The notes under the pieces are model-generated. The model saw only the letters and a program-made list of their open reading frames with translations, searched no databases and was not told the DNA's origin. From Pegea sp. RAD2-039 (taxonomy: Eukaryota; Chordata; Thaliacea; Salpida; Salpidae): 64,000 nucleotides of DNA. The stretch lies in contig JAQGEQ010000041.1 in assembly GCA_034620365.1 (NCBI GenBank), positions 677,902 to 741,901 on the forward strand, in the 5' to 3' direction. Below are positions 1 to 10,322 of this stretch, piece by piece (within the stretch, counting starts at the first letter, position 1; each line of letters begins with the position of its first letter). A program made the position numbers and the translations under genes.

Positions 1-135
1 CAAATAATTAATATTTGAACTTAAACTGAGTAAATATGTTACGCTGAAGTTGTTTAACTAGAAATAAAAATAGTTTTAAAAATATGAAACCTCGTAATTT
101 TATCAAAAACCGGTTTTAGTAATTTTTATGTAAAT

Positions 136-2417
136 CTACAAAGTTGTTTTAAGCCAATCACAAAGTTTTAAAAATTTCAAATTAGATTCAAATTTCTCTA
201 AAGTCATTTTTCGAACCTCTTCAAGAATTTCATTCAAATCACAATTGGCTAATAGGCTGACAAAATCGCTATCCGTCTTATTTAAATCGCTAATCACGGT
301 CGTGTAGTTATCTTCTGTAATCGATCCTTCTGGAAGGTTTAAGATATCAAGAAGGTATCCAGTATTACTAAAAAAAAACAGTTTTAATTCCACCGCATTT
401 GATCAATTAAAGAGTCTTACTTTGCGACGCAGCGCTCGAACTGAAGTGTCGCTTTGTAGCCCAGAATAGCAAAGATGACGACAGATGCAAAGATGGAAGT
501 ACAGGAATTGGTCAGCGCGATGATCAGAGAGTCTCTTTGACAATTTTGTTTCTTTGGATTATAACTCGAGAACGCGATAACACCCCCAAAACCTAATCCC
601 AAAGAGAAGAAGATTTGCGTCGCTGCATCCAACCAAACATTCGGATTTGCCAAAGTTTCCAACTGAATAATAAAATCTGTCGTTAAAATTGATAAGGAGC
701 TATCAGAAAAATGAGGAATTAGCTTAATGTTTGTTGACTTGGTTGAATGGAAAATTACCAGTTAGTTCTGTAAGTTGCATTACATTTGAAACTTGTTTAA
801 AGATAAATAGAAAAAAAAAACTAAATGTAAATGTTTGCTATTCGTCGGTTTGTTGATTAATCAATGATTTAAACTCAGTGATGTTTGTGAATTTTAAAAC
901 TGAAGCGCTGTGGAAAGTTTTCAGAAAATTTTTTTCAATTTTAAAGTCGGATTTCTCAACTTTTAGAAATTATAATAATTTGAAGATAAGTTCAAAAAGT
1001 CAAAGTTCAACTCACGTTTGGTGTAAACAAATACTTCAAACCTTCGCTAGAACCTTTCAAAGTAAGTCCTCTAACCAAGAATATAAAGAGCACGAGATAA
1101 GGGAATGTAGCAGTAAAATACATAACCTAAAACACCGCTATAAGCACCTTAATTTGAGGTGTCTACAATTTTGTACCTTTCCTGAACTTTCAATTCCTTT
1201 TAACATTCCGACCCACAAAACAATCCAACTGAGAATAAGACACAAAGCTATCCACCAGACTATTCCTCCAGTTTCTTCAATTGATTCGGAGATATTTAAA
1301 GTTTGACGAAACCAAAAGTATTCTGTGGAACCGCTTGTTAAGCAGGCCTCGTCGTATCCCGTCAAGTTGCTGTTTAAAGGACATTTTGCGTACGGAAGAG
1401 GGTCCTATTCAAAAAAGAAAGAGAAGAAATTTTATTCAGCTTGCTTTTCTGTTCATAACTTTGTACATCTAAGAAGTAGATGATGAAAGTTGACAGATCA
1501 ACTTTCTTAAAATATGATTGAACTTATGATATAAAAATGAGTCCGCAGCAAATAAAAGAGCCACTGGTTAAAGAGTCACTGGTATAAAAAATTTACCGAA
1601 TTGACTAAATATAGTTTAGATTATTTAAAAAAATCCAGTTTATTTGAATTTAAATAATTTAAAAAAAAATTGGGAATATTCACTTAAAAAAAATTTTCTT
1701 GCTGATTAATAAAACTATCATCATTATTAAAACTTATCAATATTATTCATCTATTTTTATTCTATTATTTAAAAGATGCAAGCCTAAAGTTATTAATTTT
1801 ATTTCTACTTGAACAGAAAAGTTTTCAAGAAATAAAACAAAAATTAAAAAACTGAAAACTCACCGTAAAAGAATTACAAATGTACCAAAAGCACCAGGCC
1901 ACAATCGTATTGTAATAAAGACCAACTGCAAACGAAACAACCATACTGGCAATTCCAATTCCAACTAAGTAAGGATGAAATTTGCTCCAAGCTTTCACAG
2001 GTCCTCTTCTTAATCTTTGACCGATAGAAAGCTCCATTAAAAATAGAGGAACTCCCTCGAAGACCAACATCAGTAAGTATGGAATAAGGAAAGCGCCTTA
2101 AAAATGACCATTAATTCCCTGAAAATATTTTAATGAAACTTCGTACCTCCTCCATAAGTTTGAGCTAGGTAAGGAAACCTCCAAATGTTTCCGAGGCCGA
2201 CAGCAAATGCGATGCAAGCGAGAAGAAATTGGATCTGATTGTCCCAAGCAGGCCTGGCTTGTTTTGTTTTAGTCAGGGCATGGTGTCCGATACCAAACTC
2301 CAAACCAAAGTCCTCATCTTCTTTTCCACTTTCAAGATCGACTTTAGATGAAATCGTTTTCAGTTTCACATCACCATTGGTTTCAGACACAAATCCTTCG
2401 TTTTTTATCCCATTCAT
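136..2417 (-). CDS. SLC6-family neutral amino-acid transporter (SLC6A15/17-like), N-terminal half, cut by window edge
   Basis: Plasma-membrane sodium-coupled transporter of the SLC6 family, closest by eye to the B0AT2/NTT4 branch. Coding exons on the minus strand: about 2417-2147, 2096-1864, 1404-1177, 1126-1016, 662-421 and 367 to an unclear end. Exon 1 gives an acidic N-terminus and then the TM1 hallmark [19 protein letters not shown] stretch (here [15 protein letters not shown]) after [12 protein letters not shown]. Exon 2 gives [12 protein letters not shown] and TM3. Exon 3 begins DPLPYAKCP and carries [12 protein letters not shown], both typical of SLC6A15. Exon 4 starts [10 protein letters not shown]. 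Exon 5 carries [17 protein letters not shown], the TM6 region. Phases join cleanly, for example AA|T between exons 5 and 6. Exon 6 covers the family's long EL4-type loop and runs open to a stop at 136, with no convincing donor. TM7-12 must lie left of the window. The start is the first in-frame ATG. Confidence 0.88.
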
Positions 2418-5400
2418 ATTAAAATTATTTTTATCGAGTTGGAAGTGTTATTGTTAAAACCTTCAAATTGTTCTAAAGTTCAACTGCTGAAACTTTTTTG
2501 GAGATCTCATTTATATATCTGGCTGTAGCTTTGTGCAAACAAACTTAAAAAAATAAATGAATTTCTTTTTTCTTGAATTTTTATGGAAAAGTACAGATCG
2601 GTTTTAAAGCAATTATCGAAAATTTGCTGGTTACAATATAAAAATATTATTTTTGTAATTTCTAATAAATATGTAAACAAATTGTTGATACATGAATGAT
2701 GTTAGATTTGTATTATTATAGTTTAAATACTAAAAGCTGTATAAAATCTTATGAATTAATTTTAAAGATTTTCAACTTTAGATGAAATATTTAGAACTTA
2801 GAAAGTTGTCAGTTTCAAAACAACTGATTAAAATGCTTCGAACAAAAATGTTAGCTTTCTGAATTCAACTTGAAAATTGTAATTCAATTTCACTAAACTT
2901 ACAACAAATTGGTAATTAACACTTGAACAACTAGCTTTTGGTATTCATTGAAACTTGAATTAGTTTTTATTCTCTAGAGAGTTATGTTTTACTATCAGTT
3001 ATGAATCTGAATATCAGTTTGAAAAGAACTCTGTTGTGAGGTAATGTTTGTTTAACTTTGACTTCTGCAAATTTAAGAAGTTCATTTTTTATACGAATGA
3101 CCTAATTACTGTTTGAAGTTGGAAAACATTAAAATTATTTCTAAATGTTGTTTGACGAAATTCAGTTGAACTTTTTGATTGATGACAACATTTTACTTGA
3201 ATTTATTTCATTTGAAAACAACTTTAAGTCAATAACTTCTAGCTAATTTTCCTCCAAAACCAATATTTTAGCTAATTGTTGTAGTAAATACCTAAAACAA
3301 AAATATCTTGTACAAATACAATCAAACACATTAAATATTGAATTTATACTTTCCAGTTTTTTAACAAAATCTTTCATATAATTCTGTTTCAAAAATCATT
3401 TTAATTTATTAATTTCTTTAAAGCTAAAAGTGTAAATTTCTTGCATTAAAATAAAAACAGATTATTGTTTCAAAAGTTAGCCAAAAAAACTTTGCAGCTA
3501 ATAGTTTACTTTTAAAAGTCTGAATTAGTTAAAATTTGTAATAATTTTGTTTAACTATTTAAAATCTCAAACCATAATAATGAGAAAAAGATGAGATTAT
3601 TTGTCTTCTAATATTTGCTTTTAAGAAATTGAATTTTTTTTTTGTAATAAAAATAGTTTGAAGTTAATGGAAATTTAAGGTAAAAGATTCTTTGTTCAAC
3701 AAAATGTTTTTGAGGTTAACTTCCTTTTTGTATTTATTTTAGATTTCAAAATACGCAACAAAATTTTGATATAACAAAGATAGCTATATAAGAGTCTGAA
3801 CTTTTAGATTTCTAATGAATCATTAAAAAGGGTTTATTTAATTGGGTTTAATTTTTCATAAGGTTATAAAATACAAATATTTAATTAAAAGTTTTGTAAA
3901 AATAGTTTCAAAATTTATATAAAACTATTTGTCAACTAATATTTTTACTAAGTTCCAATTAAATTTCCATTCGAACTCAAATTCTGTTTCTCCAATTAAA
4001 CAATAGCAACAATTGAATATACAAGTCATTCAGTAACTGTTTGATTTTGAAAACCTTTTGCTTTTTGATTATTTCCTCTTTTATTCGTTCAACAAATCTT
4101 TCGTTAAAACAACTTAAATTTTCTGGTATATGAAGTTAAATGTTTCATCACAAACAAACCTTGACCTTGAAATTTGATAAGGTTATAGAATAATAAATAG
4201 CTTGCTTCGGTCGAGAGCGGTGAGCCAGTGCAGAAGTTATGGAGATGCAGTTGTTGCCCATGCAGTAGGATTCCACTCTCCGCACCAACAAGGTTATCCA
4301 GCGGAACAGAAGGATTGATGCAGCTACGCCCTTCTAGCGTTTCAGAAGCTCCCAAAACTACCAGGAGCTTACTATAGTTTTATTTAGTTGAATAATAAAA
4401 ATATAATATATTTAGTTTCATACTTTATGCAGTTTGAAAATTTAACTAATTAAGAAGAATAGCAGAATAAAATTTAATTAAAAATATTGATAAGAAAATT
4501 CATTATTTATTTTGTGAAATTTCCAATACATCAATTTCAGGAGCTTCTCCGAAGTCTTTGGCGAGATGATTTAGAAATCTTCTTTATAGAAATAACCAAA
4601 AATTTGAAGATAATTTTTTTAACAGTTTTAAATTTCAATAAAAAAGTTTCCATTAAAATTATGGAGCTGAAAAAAATTTTCCGTAATAAAATTAAATGCT
4701 AACAATAATTTTATTTGGCAATTAAAATCTAGAACCTTTGAGTAAATTCATTAAATTGGTGTAAACAAGCTCTTAATCTAGTGAAGAGCAACTGTTATCA
4801 AAACAAAATTCCGTTTAACCACAAAGTAAACTTAGTAATAGTTGAATGGTTAGTAATAAAATTCAAACTTACACCAAGTTTGACAATATTTGTAATTCCA
4901 GTTTTTATGTTTTTACTTCTACTTTTTAAGTCTGCTCTTCATCAATTTTTATCTTTTGTTAGTTTTTGTTGGTGTCTTTAACCATTACAAAATCTGACTT
5001 ATAAATTTTTTGCCTGTTTACTTATTAGATAAATAAATATCGATAAAACTGTTTCTAATTAAAACGTTTTTTTCAAAAAAAATAATGTTTAGAAAATTAC
5101 TGAAGTAAAAAATTTGTTGTTAAAAAATTAATTTTCTGTGGCTATTAATTTATCAGTTCGTAATATTTTTCTAAGTTTTGAAATTTTTCTCAAACGAAAA
5201 CTGTTTACTGAATATTTTTTCTAAATGTTGAGTTTTTGAATAAGTTGTAATTTAAAAAGCTATTAGTAAATTACTTCATTAAGATTATAATAATTTCAGT
5301 TTTTACTTTAGGATTAAGTAAAAATGAATTTTTGATCGAATCCAAATTAAAAAAATAATTTGTAACAAGAAAGATGACCTCACCTTTCCTTGAAGTTAAA

Positions 5401-5560
5401 AAGCTTTTGATCTAATTACGAAATCAGATTTGTTTAAATCAACTAAATCATGTTTGTAAAAAGAAGGAATATTTTCTACTGATTAAGTTTTTGTACCAAA
5501 ACATCAGTTTTTTTATGGAATTAGAAACGGGCGAATGATTTAACAAACGGTTGCTATAAT
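2418..5560. other. AT-rich spacer between SLC6 and tropomyosin
   Basis: Divergent spacer (SLC6 reads left, tropomyosin right), so both promoters should lie here. I see no coding exon. Short open frames at 4487-4702, 4781-4981 and 5448-5783 are lysine/phenylalanine-rich and lack family resemblance or splice support. The only structured element is the SINE fragment at 4190-4375. Confidence 0.6.
4190..4375 (-). repeat. SINE body fragment, copy 1
   Basis: Read on the minus strand this contains GGGCGTAGCTSCATCARTCC, then TTCTRTTCCG, GAGAGTGGAAWCCTACTG and CTCCATAAYTTCTGC, ending near TTTATTATTCTRT. The same ordered blocks recur in the minus-strand copy at 8395-8841, and the distal blocks recur in the plus-strand copy at 50344-50600. 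It is GC-richer than its surroundings. No tRNA-like head is visible, so it looks 5'-truncated. Confidence 0.75.
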
Positions 5561-5564
5561 GAAA

Positions 5565-5793
5565 AGTGACGCTACAAGACAGCTGATATAGAGATATAAA
5601 TAAACTAACCACAAGAATAATTTCATTATATGCAGACGCAAGCTTGATAAATAGCTGACAGATACAAGGTAGATAGAAGACAGACTTCAGTTCAGTTACA
5701 GCTATTAGCAGTAAGTCACTTTGATTTTCAAAAAGTTGTTTTTTATGTAATTCAGTCTTTTTTGTGAATTTTATAGATTCCATTTTTATTTAG
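5565..5793 (+). promoter_or_regulatory. Candidate tropomyosin core promoter, 5'-UTR exon and UTR intron
   Basis: Within 40 bp lie a CRE-like half site TGACGC (about 5567), a CAGCTG E-box (5580-5585, the type bound by MyoD-class factors) and TATAAATA (5595-5602). A start site about 30 bp downstream would give a short 5'-UTR exon ending at TTAGCA|GTAAGT (donor at 5711). The intron would end TTTTATTTAG at 5793, 24 nt before the ATG at 5818. Ascidian muscle genes are known to use CRE, MyoD and Tbx6 sites. That this cluster works here is inference; an alternative reading of the 5793 acceptor is spliced-leader trans-splicing. Confidence 0.5.
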
Positions 5794-5817
5794 CGGCGAA
5801 AAAACTAAACCAGAAAA

Positions 5818-7558
5818 ATGGAAGCGATAAAAAAGAAGATGACCATGTTAAAGTTCGATAAAGAACAAGCAATTGATCGCGCTGAACAAGCAGAGGCAGA
5901 TCGAAAAGTTGCTGAGGATAAAGTTCTTCAAGTAAATGATCTCCAAAATTTCTATTTAAAATCATATAAAGCCAAAATGTTACCATTTAAAGTTTATAAG
6001 ATTAAACTTGATTTCAAATTGATTAAATTGTGAACAGATGTGTTAGAAATCTAATTTCAATTTGATTTTTAAATATAAAAGCTACAAATGAGATTTGAAA
6101 ATAAATAATATTTGCAAATCAAAATTTGTTAATTTCAAATTTTCCAAATCTGAAACTTTTCCCGAAATTTAAAAAATATCTTTTCAAGGTCTAAAAATAT
6201 TTTCACTTAGACAATGATCCAACTTTCTTCTGATCTTTTTATAATCTTCTTCTCATCTTTTACAGTTTGAAGAAGAACTTCAAGCTCTTCAAAAGCGTTT
6301 GAAAGCTACAGAAGATGAATTAGATAACTCAATTGAAAAGCTTCGAAGCGCGAACGAAAATTTGGAAAAAGCTGAAAAGAAAGCTGCTGACGTAAGTCAC
6401 ATCTGTGCGGTGATGACCTCACACTTCATGACGTCACTAACGCGAAACTTCTTAATAAAGGCAGAGCAAGAAGTAGCCGGTTTGAACCGCCGCATCACTC
6501 TCGTGGAAGAAGAACTAGATCGCGCTCAAGAGCGCCTTTCTGTCTCACTTCAAAAGCTGGAAGAGGCTGAAAAGGCAGCTGATGAAAGCGAGAGGTGATT
6601 ACGTCATCAGTAACTGATGCGCGTGACGTCATACGCGATATTATTAGAAGTGACGCACGAGGGTTTCGTGGATCCTTATTTGCATACTTAGAAAGTTTTT
6701 GTTGACTAATTTACAACTTTGCACGCAGAGGTCGAAAGGTCATTGAAAATCGATCTTTGAAAGATGAGGAGAAGTTGGAGATGCAGGAAATCCAGCTGAA
6801 TGAAGCAAAGAACATCGCTGAAGACGCTGACCGGAAATATGAAGAAGTTGCCCGAAAACTGGTGATGGTTGAGGCTGAATTGGAACGAGGAGAAGAAAGA
6901 GCAGAGCTTGCTGAGAAGTCAGTTTCTAGCTTTGGATGATTACAAATTAATGACGTCATAACTTCGCGTCTAAAGTCTAGTTGGTTGATAATTTTGTGAA
7001 CTAAACAAATCAAATTTTGTTTCAATTTTTTAACTTTTTTGTTGGTTTTGATGACAGCAAAGCTGCTGAGCTTGAAGAAGAGTTAAAAGTTGTCACCAAC
7101 AATCTAAAATCTCTCGAAGCTCAAGCTGAAAAAGTAAATCAAAATAATAAGAAATGACTTAAAAGTGAAAAAAAAACATAAAAATAAGTTTCATTTAATC
7201 TTAATTATTTCTAACTAATACATTTTTTGTAGTATGCAGCTAAAGAGATTACTTATGAAACAGAAATCAAAACTTTGACTGATAAGCTCAAAGATGTGAG
7301 TGAAGCTTTCATCTTTATCTGATTTTTGCAACAAAAACTTCTTCTTTTTAGTCTGAAACAAGAGCTGAATTTGCCGAAAAATCCGTCATCAAATTAGAAA
7401 AGAATATTGATGAACTAGAAGGTTTGTAATTTGACTCATTTGAGTTCAAGTTAATCATTTTTATTTCTCTTGAAGATGCTCTTTACTCCGAGAAATGTAA
7501 GATCAGAGCGATCAATGAAGATATGGATGTTGCTCTTCAAGGCATTGGAGATCTTTAG
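5818..7558 (+). CDS. TPM: Tropomyosin, 284 residues, eight coding exons
   Basis: Coiled-coil actin-filament protein that, with troponin, gates myosin access in muscle or stabilises cytoskeletal filaments. Exons: 5818-5931, 6266-6391, 6461-6594, 6729-6917, 7058-7133, 7233-7295, 7352-7421 and 7476-7558, lengths 114, 126, 134, 189, 76, 63, 70 and 83 nt. They sum to 855 nt, exactly 284 codons plus stop, the classic long-isoform length. Landmarks are MEAIKKKM at the start, [60 protein letters not shown], and C-terminal [10 protein letters not shown]. Exon lengths match the vertebrate scheme except that exon 4 (189 nt) equals the usual 118 and 71 nt exons fused. Its donor is GTCAGT. No second mutually exclusive exon set was seen, so this locus appears to make one isoform from this promoter. 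Confidence 0.97.
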
Positions 7559-7610
7559 ATTTTAAGGGATCATTTTCAAAGCAAAATGTTTGGGTTTCTA
7601 AATGTTGAAT

Positions 7611-7616
7611 AATAAA
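7611..7616 (+). terminator. Polyadenylation signal of tropomyosin
   Basis: AATAAA 53 nt after the stop codon, followed by T-rich sequence. Confidence 0.7.
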
Positions 7617-8394
7617 AGAAATTTCGTTTCATTTTAGTAAAGTTTTGAAACTGTTTTTTTTGTAAAAATCTTCTAAAAGTTACTGAAAGTTTTTTAATTC
7701 TAAAAAAGAAATAAATATCTTTAATCTGAAGTTATCTTCATAACGACAAAATATTTCAACACAAATATGCTACAAATGCAAAGTCAATGTCAAACATTCT
7801 ACAAATCTCTTTACTTATCAATAGATAATTCAATAGATAGTCAAATTTTTTGTCACTTTAACACAAGTTGTAATTAAAATAAATCAACGAATTGTTGTCA
7901 CCATACTTGTAAAAAATTTGTCTAAAAAGTAAAATAAAAAATATTTGCTTTAAAATTGACTAAATCAATTTAAAAAATTGAATAATTGTATTAAATTATA
8001 AAAATTTCCATATTAAGAAAATCTTTCTTAAACTGTGAAAATTCTTATAATAGCTTTTGTCTTAATTTACTATAATTAAATGCATAATCGGAATTTTATA
8101 AGCTTATGAAAAGCGTTTTCGAAACTTATTATTAACAGATGAAGTATTTAATTCTTTTTTGAAACTGATAGTACATTAAGAAATGTAAATATATTTCTAT
8201 CAGCTAATGAAATTCTTTCATCTAGTATTTTCAAAATATTAGAATAAACAAGCAGATTGACTCGTAACTTTTTCGTATTCCGCTAGGTGGTAAGAAGAGC
8301 TATACATTTATTTGCTATACGAAATCTGTTATATACATTTCTTCGTTTTTACCTAGATGGGGGTCTTACGTACCACTAAAATTTGTAATATTGA

Positions 8395-8841
8395 AAATAC
8401 TTTTAAATATAACAGAATAATAAATGGCCATACAAGCCAGGGCAGAAATTATGGAGATCCGGCTTTTGCTATTCAGTAGGTTTCCACTCTCCATGACAAC
8501 AATGTTATGCAACGGAATAGAAGGACTGATGGAGCTACGCCCAGCTGGCGTCACACGAGCTGCCAGAGCGACACTGGGTACAGAGACAAGCTGCTTACGA
8601 GGTTCCAACTCCGGCTTTAAATTTGGAGTTTTACGTCTCCTAAAAGTATTGTCAATAACCAGACTGACCAGGGCCTTTTTACAAAAGTTTTTTATGGACT
8701 TTTTGTTGTCTCAAATACGTGTACACTCTTTCTACCTGGGTCTTTTTTGGACTTTTTTGTAGAAGTTTGTATTCGTCTGGGCTAAAACACATGGACCTTT
8801 CGCGTGTCTGGCGGACATGATAACCACTACACTACGGAGAC
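8395..8841 (-). repeat. tRNA-headed SINE, long copy
   Basis: On the minus strand a tRNA-Val-like head (8841-8769) is followed by about 370 bp of body that includes the ordered blocks shared with copy 1: GGGCGTAGCTCCATCAGTCC, TTCTATTCCG, GAGAGTGGAAACCTACTG and CTCCATAATTTCTGC, ending TTTATTATTCTGTTATA. tRNA-headed SINEs are transcribed by polymerase III and copied by a partner LINE. Composite tRNA-headed SINEs have been described from Ciona, but whether this is the same family needs alignment. Confidence 0.8.
8769..8841 (-). pseudogene. tRNA-Val-like SINE head (not a functional tRNA)
   Basis: Minus strand begins GTCTCCGTAGTGTAGTGGTT, matching the acceptor and D-arm of metazoan tRNA-Val, with an A box. 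The anticodon region GCCAGACACGCGAA reads GAC but has A instead of the invariant U33. The T arm has decayed (GTGTTTTAGCC instead of GGTTCGAAACC) and the acceptor stem does not close. This is a SINE promoter remnant, not a working tRNA. Confidence 0.75.
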
Positions 8842-9119
8842 GGACTTAGTTTAGTAGTTGTGTGACTTATTCATAACTTACAACTATGTTACTTGAACTG
8901 TATAAGGACAAAATATACCGAAAACCGTAGTAGACCGCGTCGTAACATTTATAACAAAATTAAGTTTAGAACTTTTAAATTTTCATTTTATATCTACAAA
9001 GTTAGCGACGATTTTATAGATTCAATTTCTAAATTAAAAATATGTTTGATATTTTAAAGCTGTCGTAAAATGTAGAACAATATTGATAAAATGAAACCTT
9101 GCTTATGAATAAAATCTAT

Positions 9120-9235
9120 AGAAAAACACGGCTACTATCAATGTAATCAAGGTGCTAAAAACTAGTGAGTACTCAGCACCTTTAACACCTAAGCACAAGA
9201 TTTGTTGGTAAGACAATTAATTTTTGGCGTATTGC
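9120..9235 (-). repeat. Second dispersed repeat family, copy 1
   Basis: Minus strand reads TTGTCTTACCAACAAATCTT, then GTGCTTAGGTG...AAGGTGCTGAG and, about 20 bp on, TAGCACCTTGA. The same word order occurs at 28515-28725 and 37995-38180. It is unrelated to the SINE body. Confidence 0.7.
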
Positions 9236-10179
9236 TGTTTAAAAGTTCTAAGTATTATTTTCTATCAAAATGATTTCAATTATAAACGGGTTAATTAAAA
9301 AAATAAGTAAAAGTTTATCTCTAAAATTGTAGAAAGTATGTTTCAAACATAAAAAAACTTTTAGTCAAAAGTTTGCAAAACTCTCAAACTTTATCTTCAA
9401 ATTTGTATAAAACTGAATCAAGTTGTTAAATCTCGGCTAAATTCCAAATATAGAAAAAAAATTTCTGATTTTATAAATATTTTCCAAGAATTTAGACATT
9501 TTCTAAAATCTTCATTCATTTGAACTTCAATGTTTAAACAAACTTTTAAAGTAGAATTGAAAGTATTTAATTTTTGTCATATAAATGTTGAAAGACGTTT
9601 TGAAGTAGAAAAATTATTCCATAAATGTTTATAAAATATAAAAAAAGTTTTCCTAGTCATAGAGTTTGTTGAAAAACATTCTTTCATTTCGAAATAAACA
9701 TTTCAAAAAATGAAGAAAGTCGTATGTCGATATTAACTGCAGAAATTCTGAGAAATTCTTCTATAAAAAGCTTTAAATACTGAATTTATATTTTGCGATT
9801 TTTGAGAAAGTAAAAATGAAACTGTATTTAAATATTTAAAGTTAACAAAATAAGAATTATTTTTGAAACTTAATAATTTTAAAATCATTTTGTAAACATT
9901 TTCAAGAAAAGATTAATTCTTGAAATATGCAAATGAAGCAGTTCTCGCGACTTACTCTAGATCTTAAAGAATCATTGGGGTCTGTAAACTCGAATTAAGG
10001 GGTTGTATTTACTCAACTTAAAATATTTTTTAAATTAAGACACAAAATTTTCTCCCAAAAGATACTCAAGGTTAAATTAATTCATTCAAAATATGTTTTG
10101 ATTCTAATTAGATCAGATGCAAAAAATTGATTTGAAATTCAACTAGCTATAAAAAGTTTTCAAATATTAATTTAGTTAA

Positions 10180-10185
10180 TTTATT
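10180..10185 (-). terminator. Candidate polyadenylation signal of RING gene
   Basis: AATAAA on the minus strand, about 140 nt beyond the predicted stop codon at 10323. Confidence 0.45.
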
Positions 10186-10322
10186 TGATGACATTCAGAG
10201 TTATTTTACAAAAAGCTTGAACATAACATAAGCAGATTTCTTCACAATCAAACTCTTACATATTTGCTGATTGGTTAATGTTTGGGTTTGGTTTTCTTAG
10301 GTTCTAAAAATTGAAATTTGAA

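Larger units (their letters stand above)
7620..10175. other. Spacer between convergent tropomyosin and RING genes
   Basis: AT-rich and without supported exons. It holds a nearly full-length SINE (8395-8841, minus) and one copy of a second dispersed repeat (9120-9235, minus). Open frames at 8366-8608 and 8424-8762 lie inside the SINE and are rejected as genes. Confidence 0.6.

Noticed and set aside
878..1306. 142-codon plus-strand frame
   Set aside because: Antisense of SLC6 exons 3 and 4, which have phase-consistent splice sites and family motifs on the minus strand.
8769..8841. A working tRNA-Val gene
   Set aside because: A at position 33, decayed T arm and unpaired acceptor stem; it continues directly into a SINE body.
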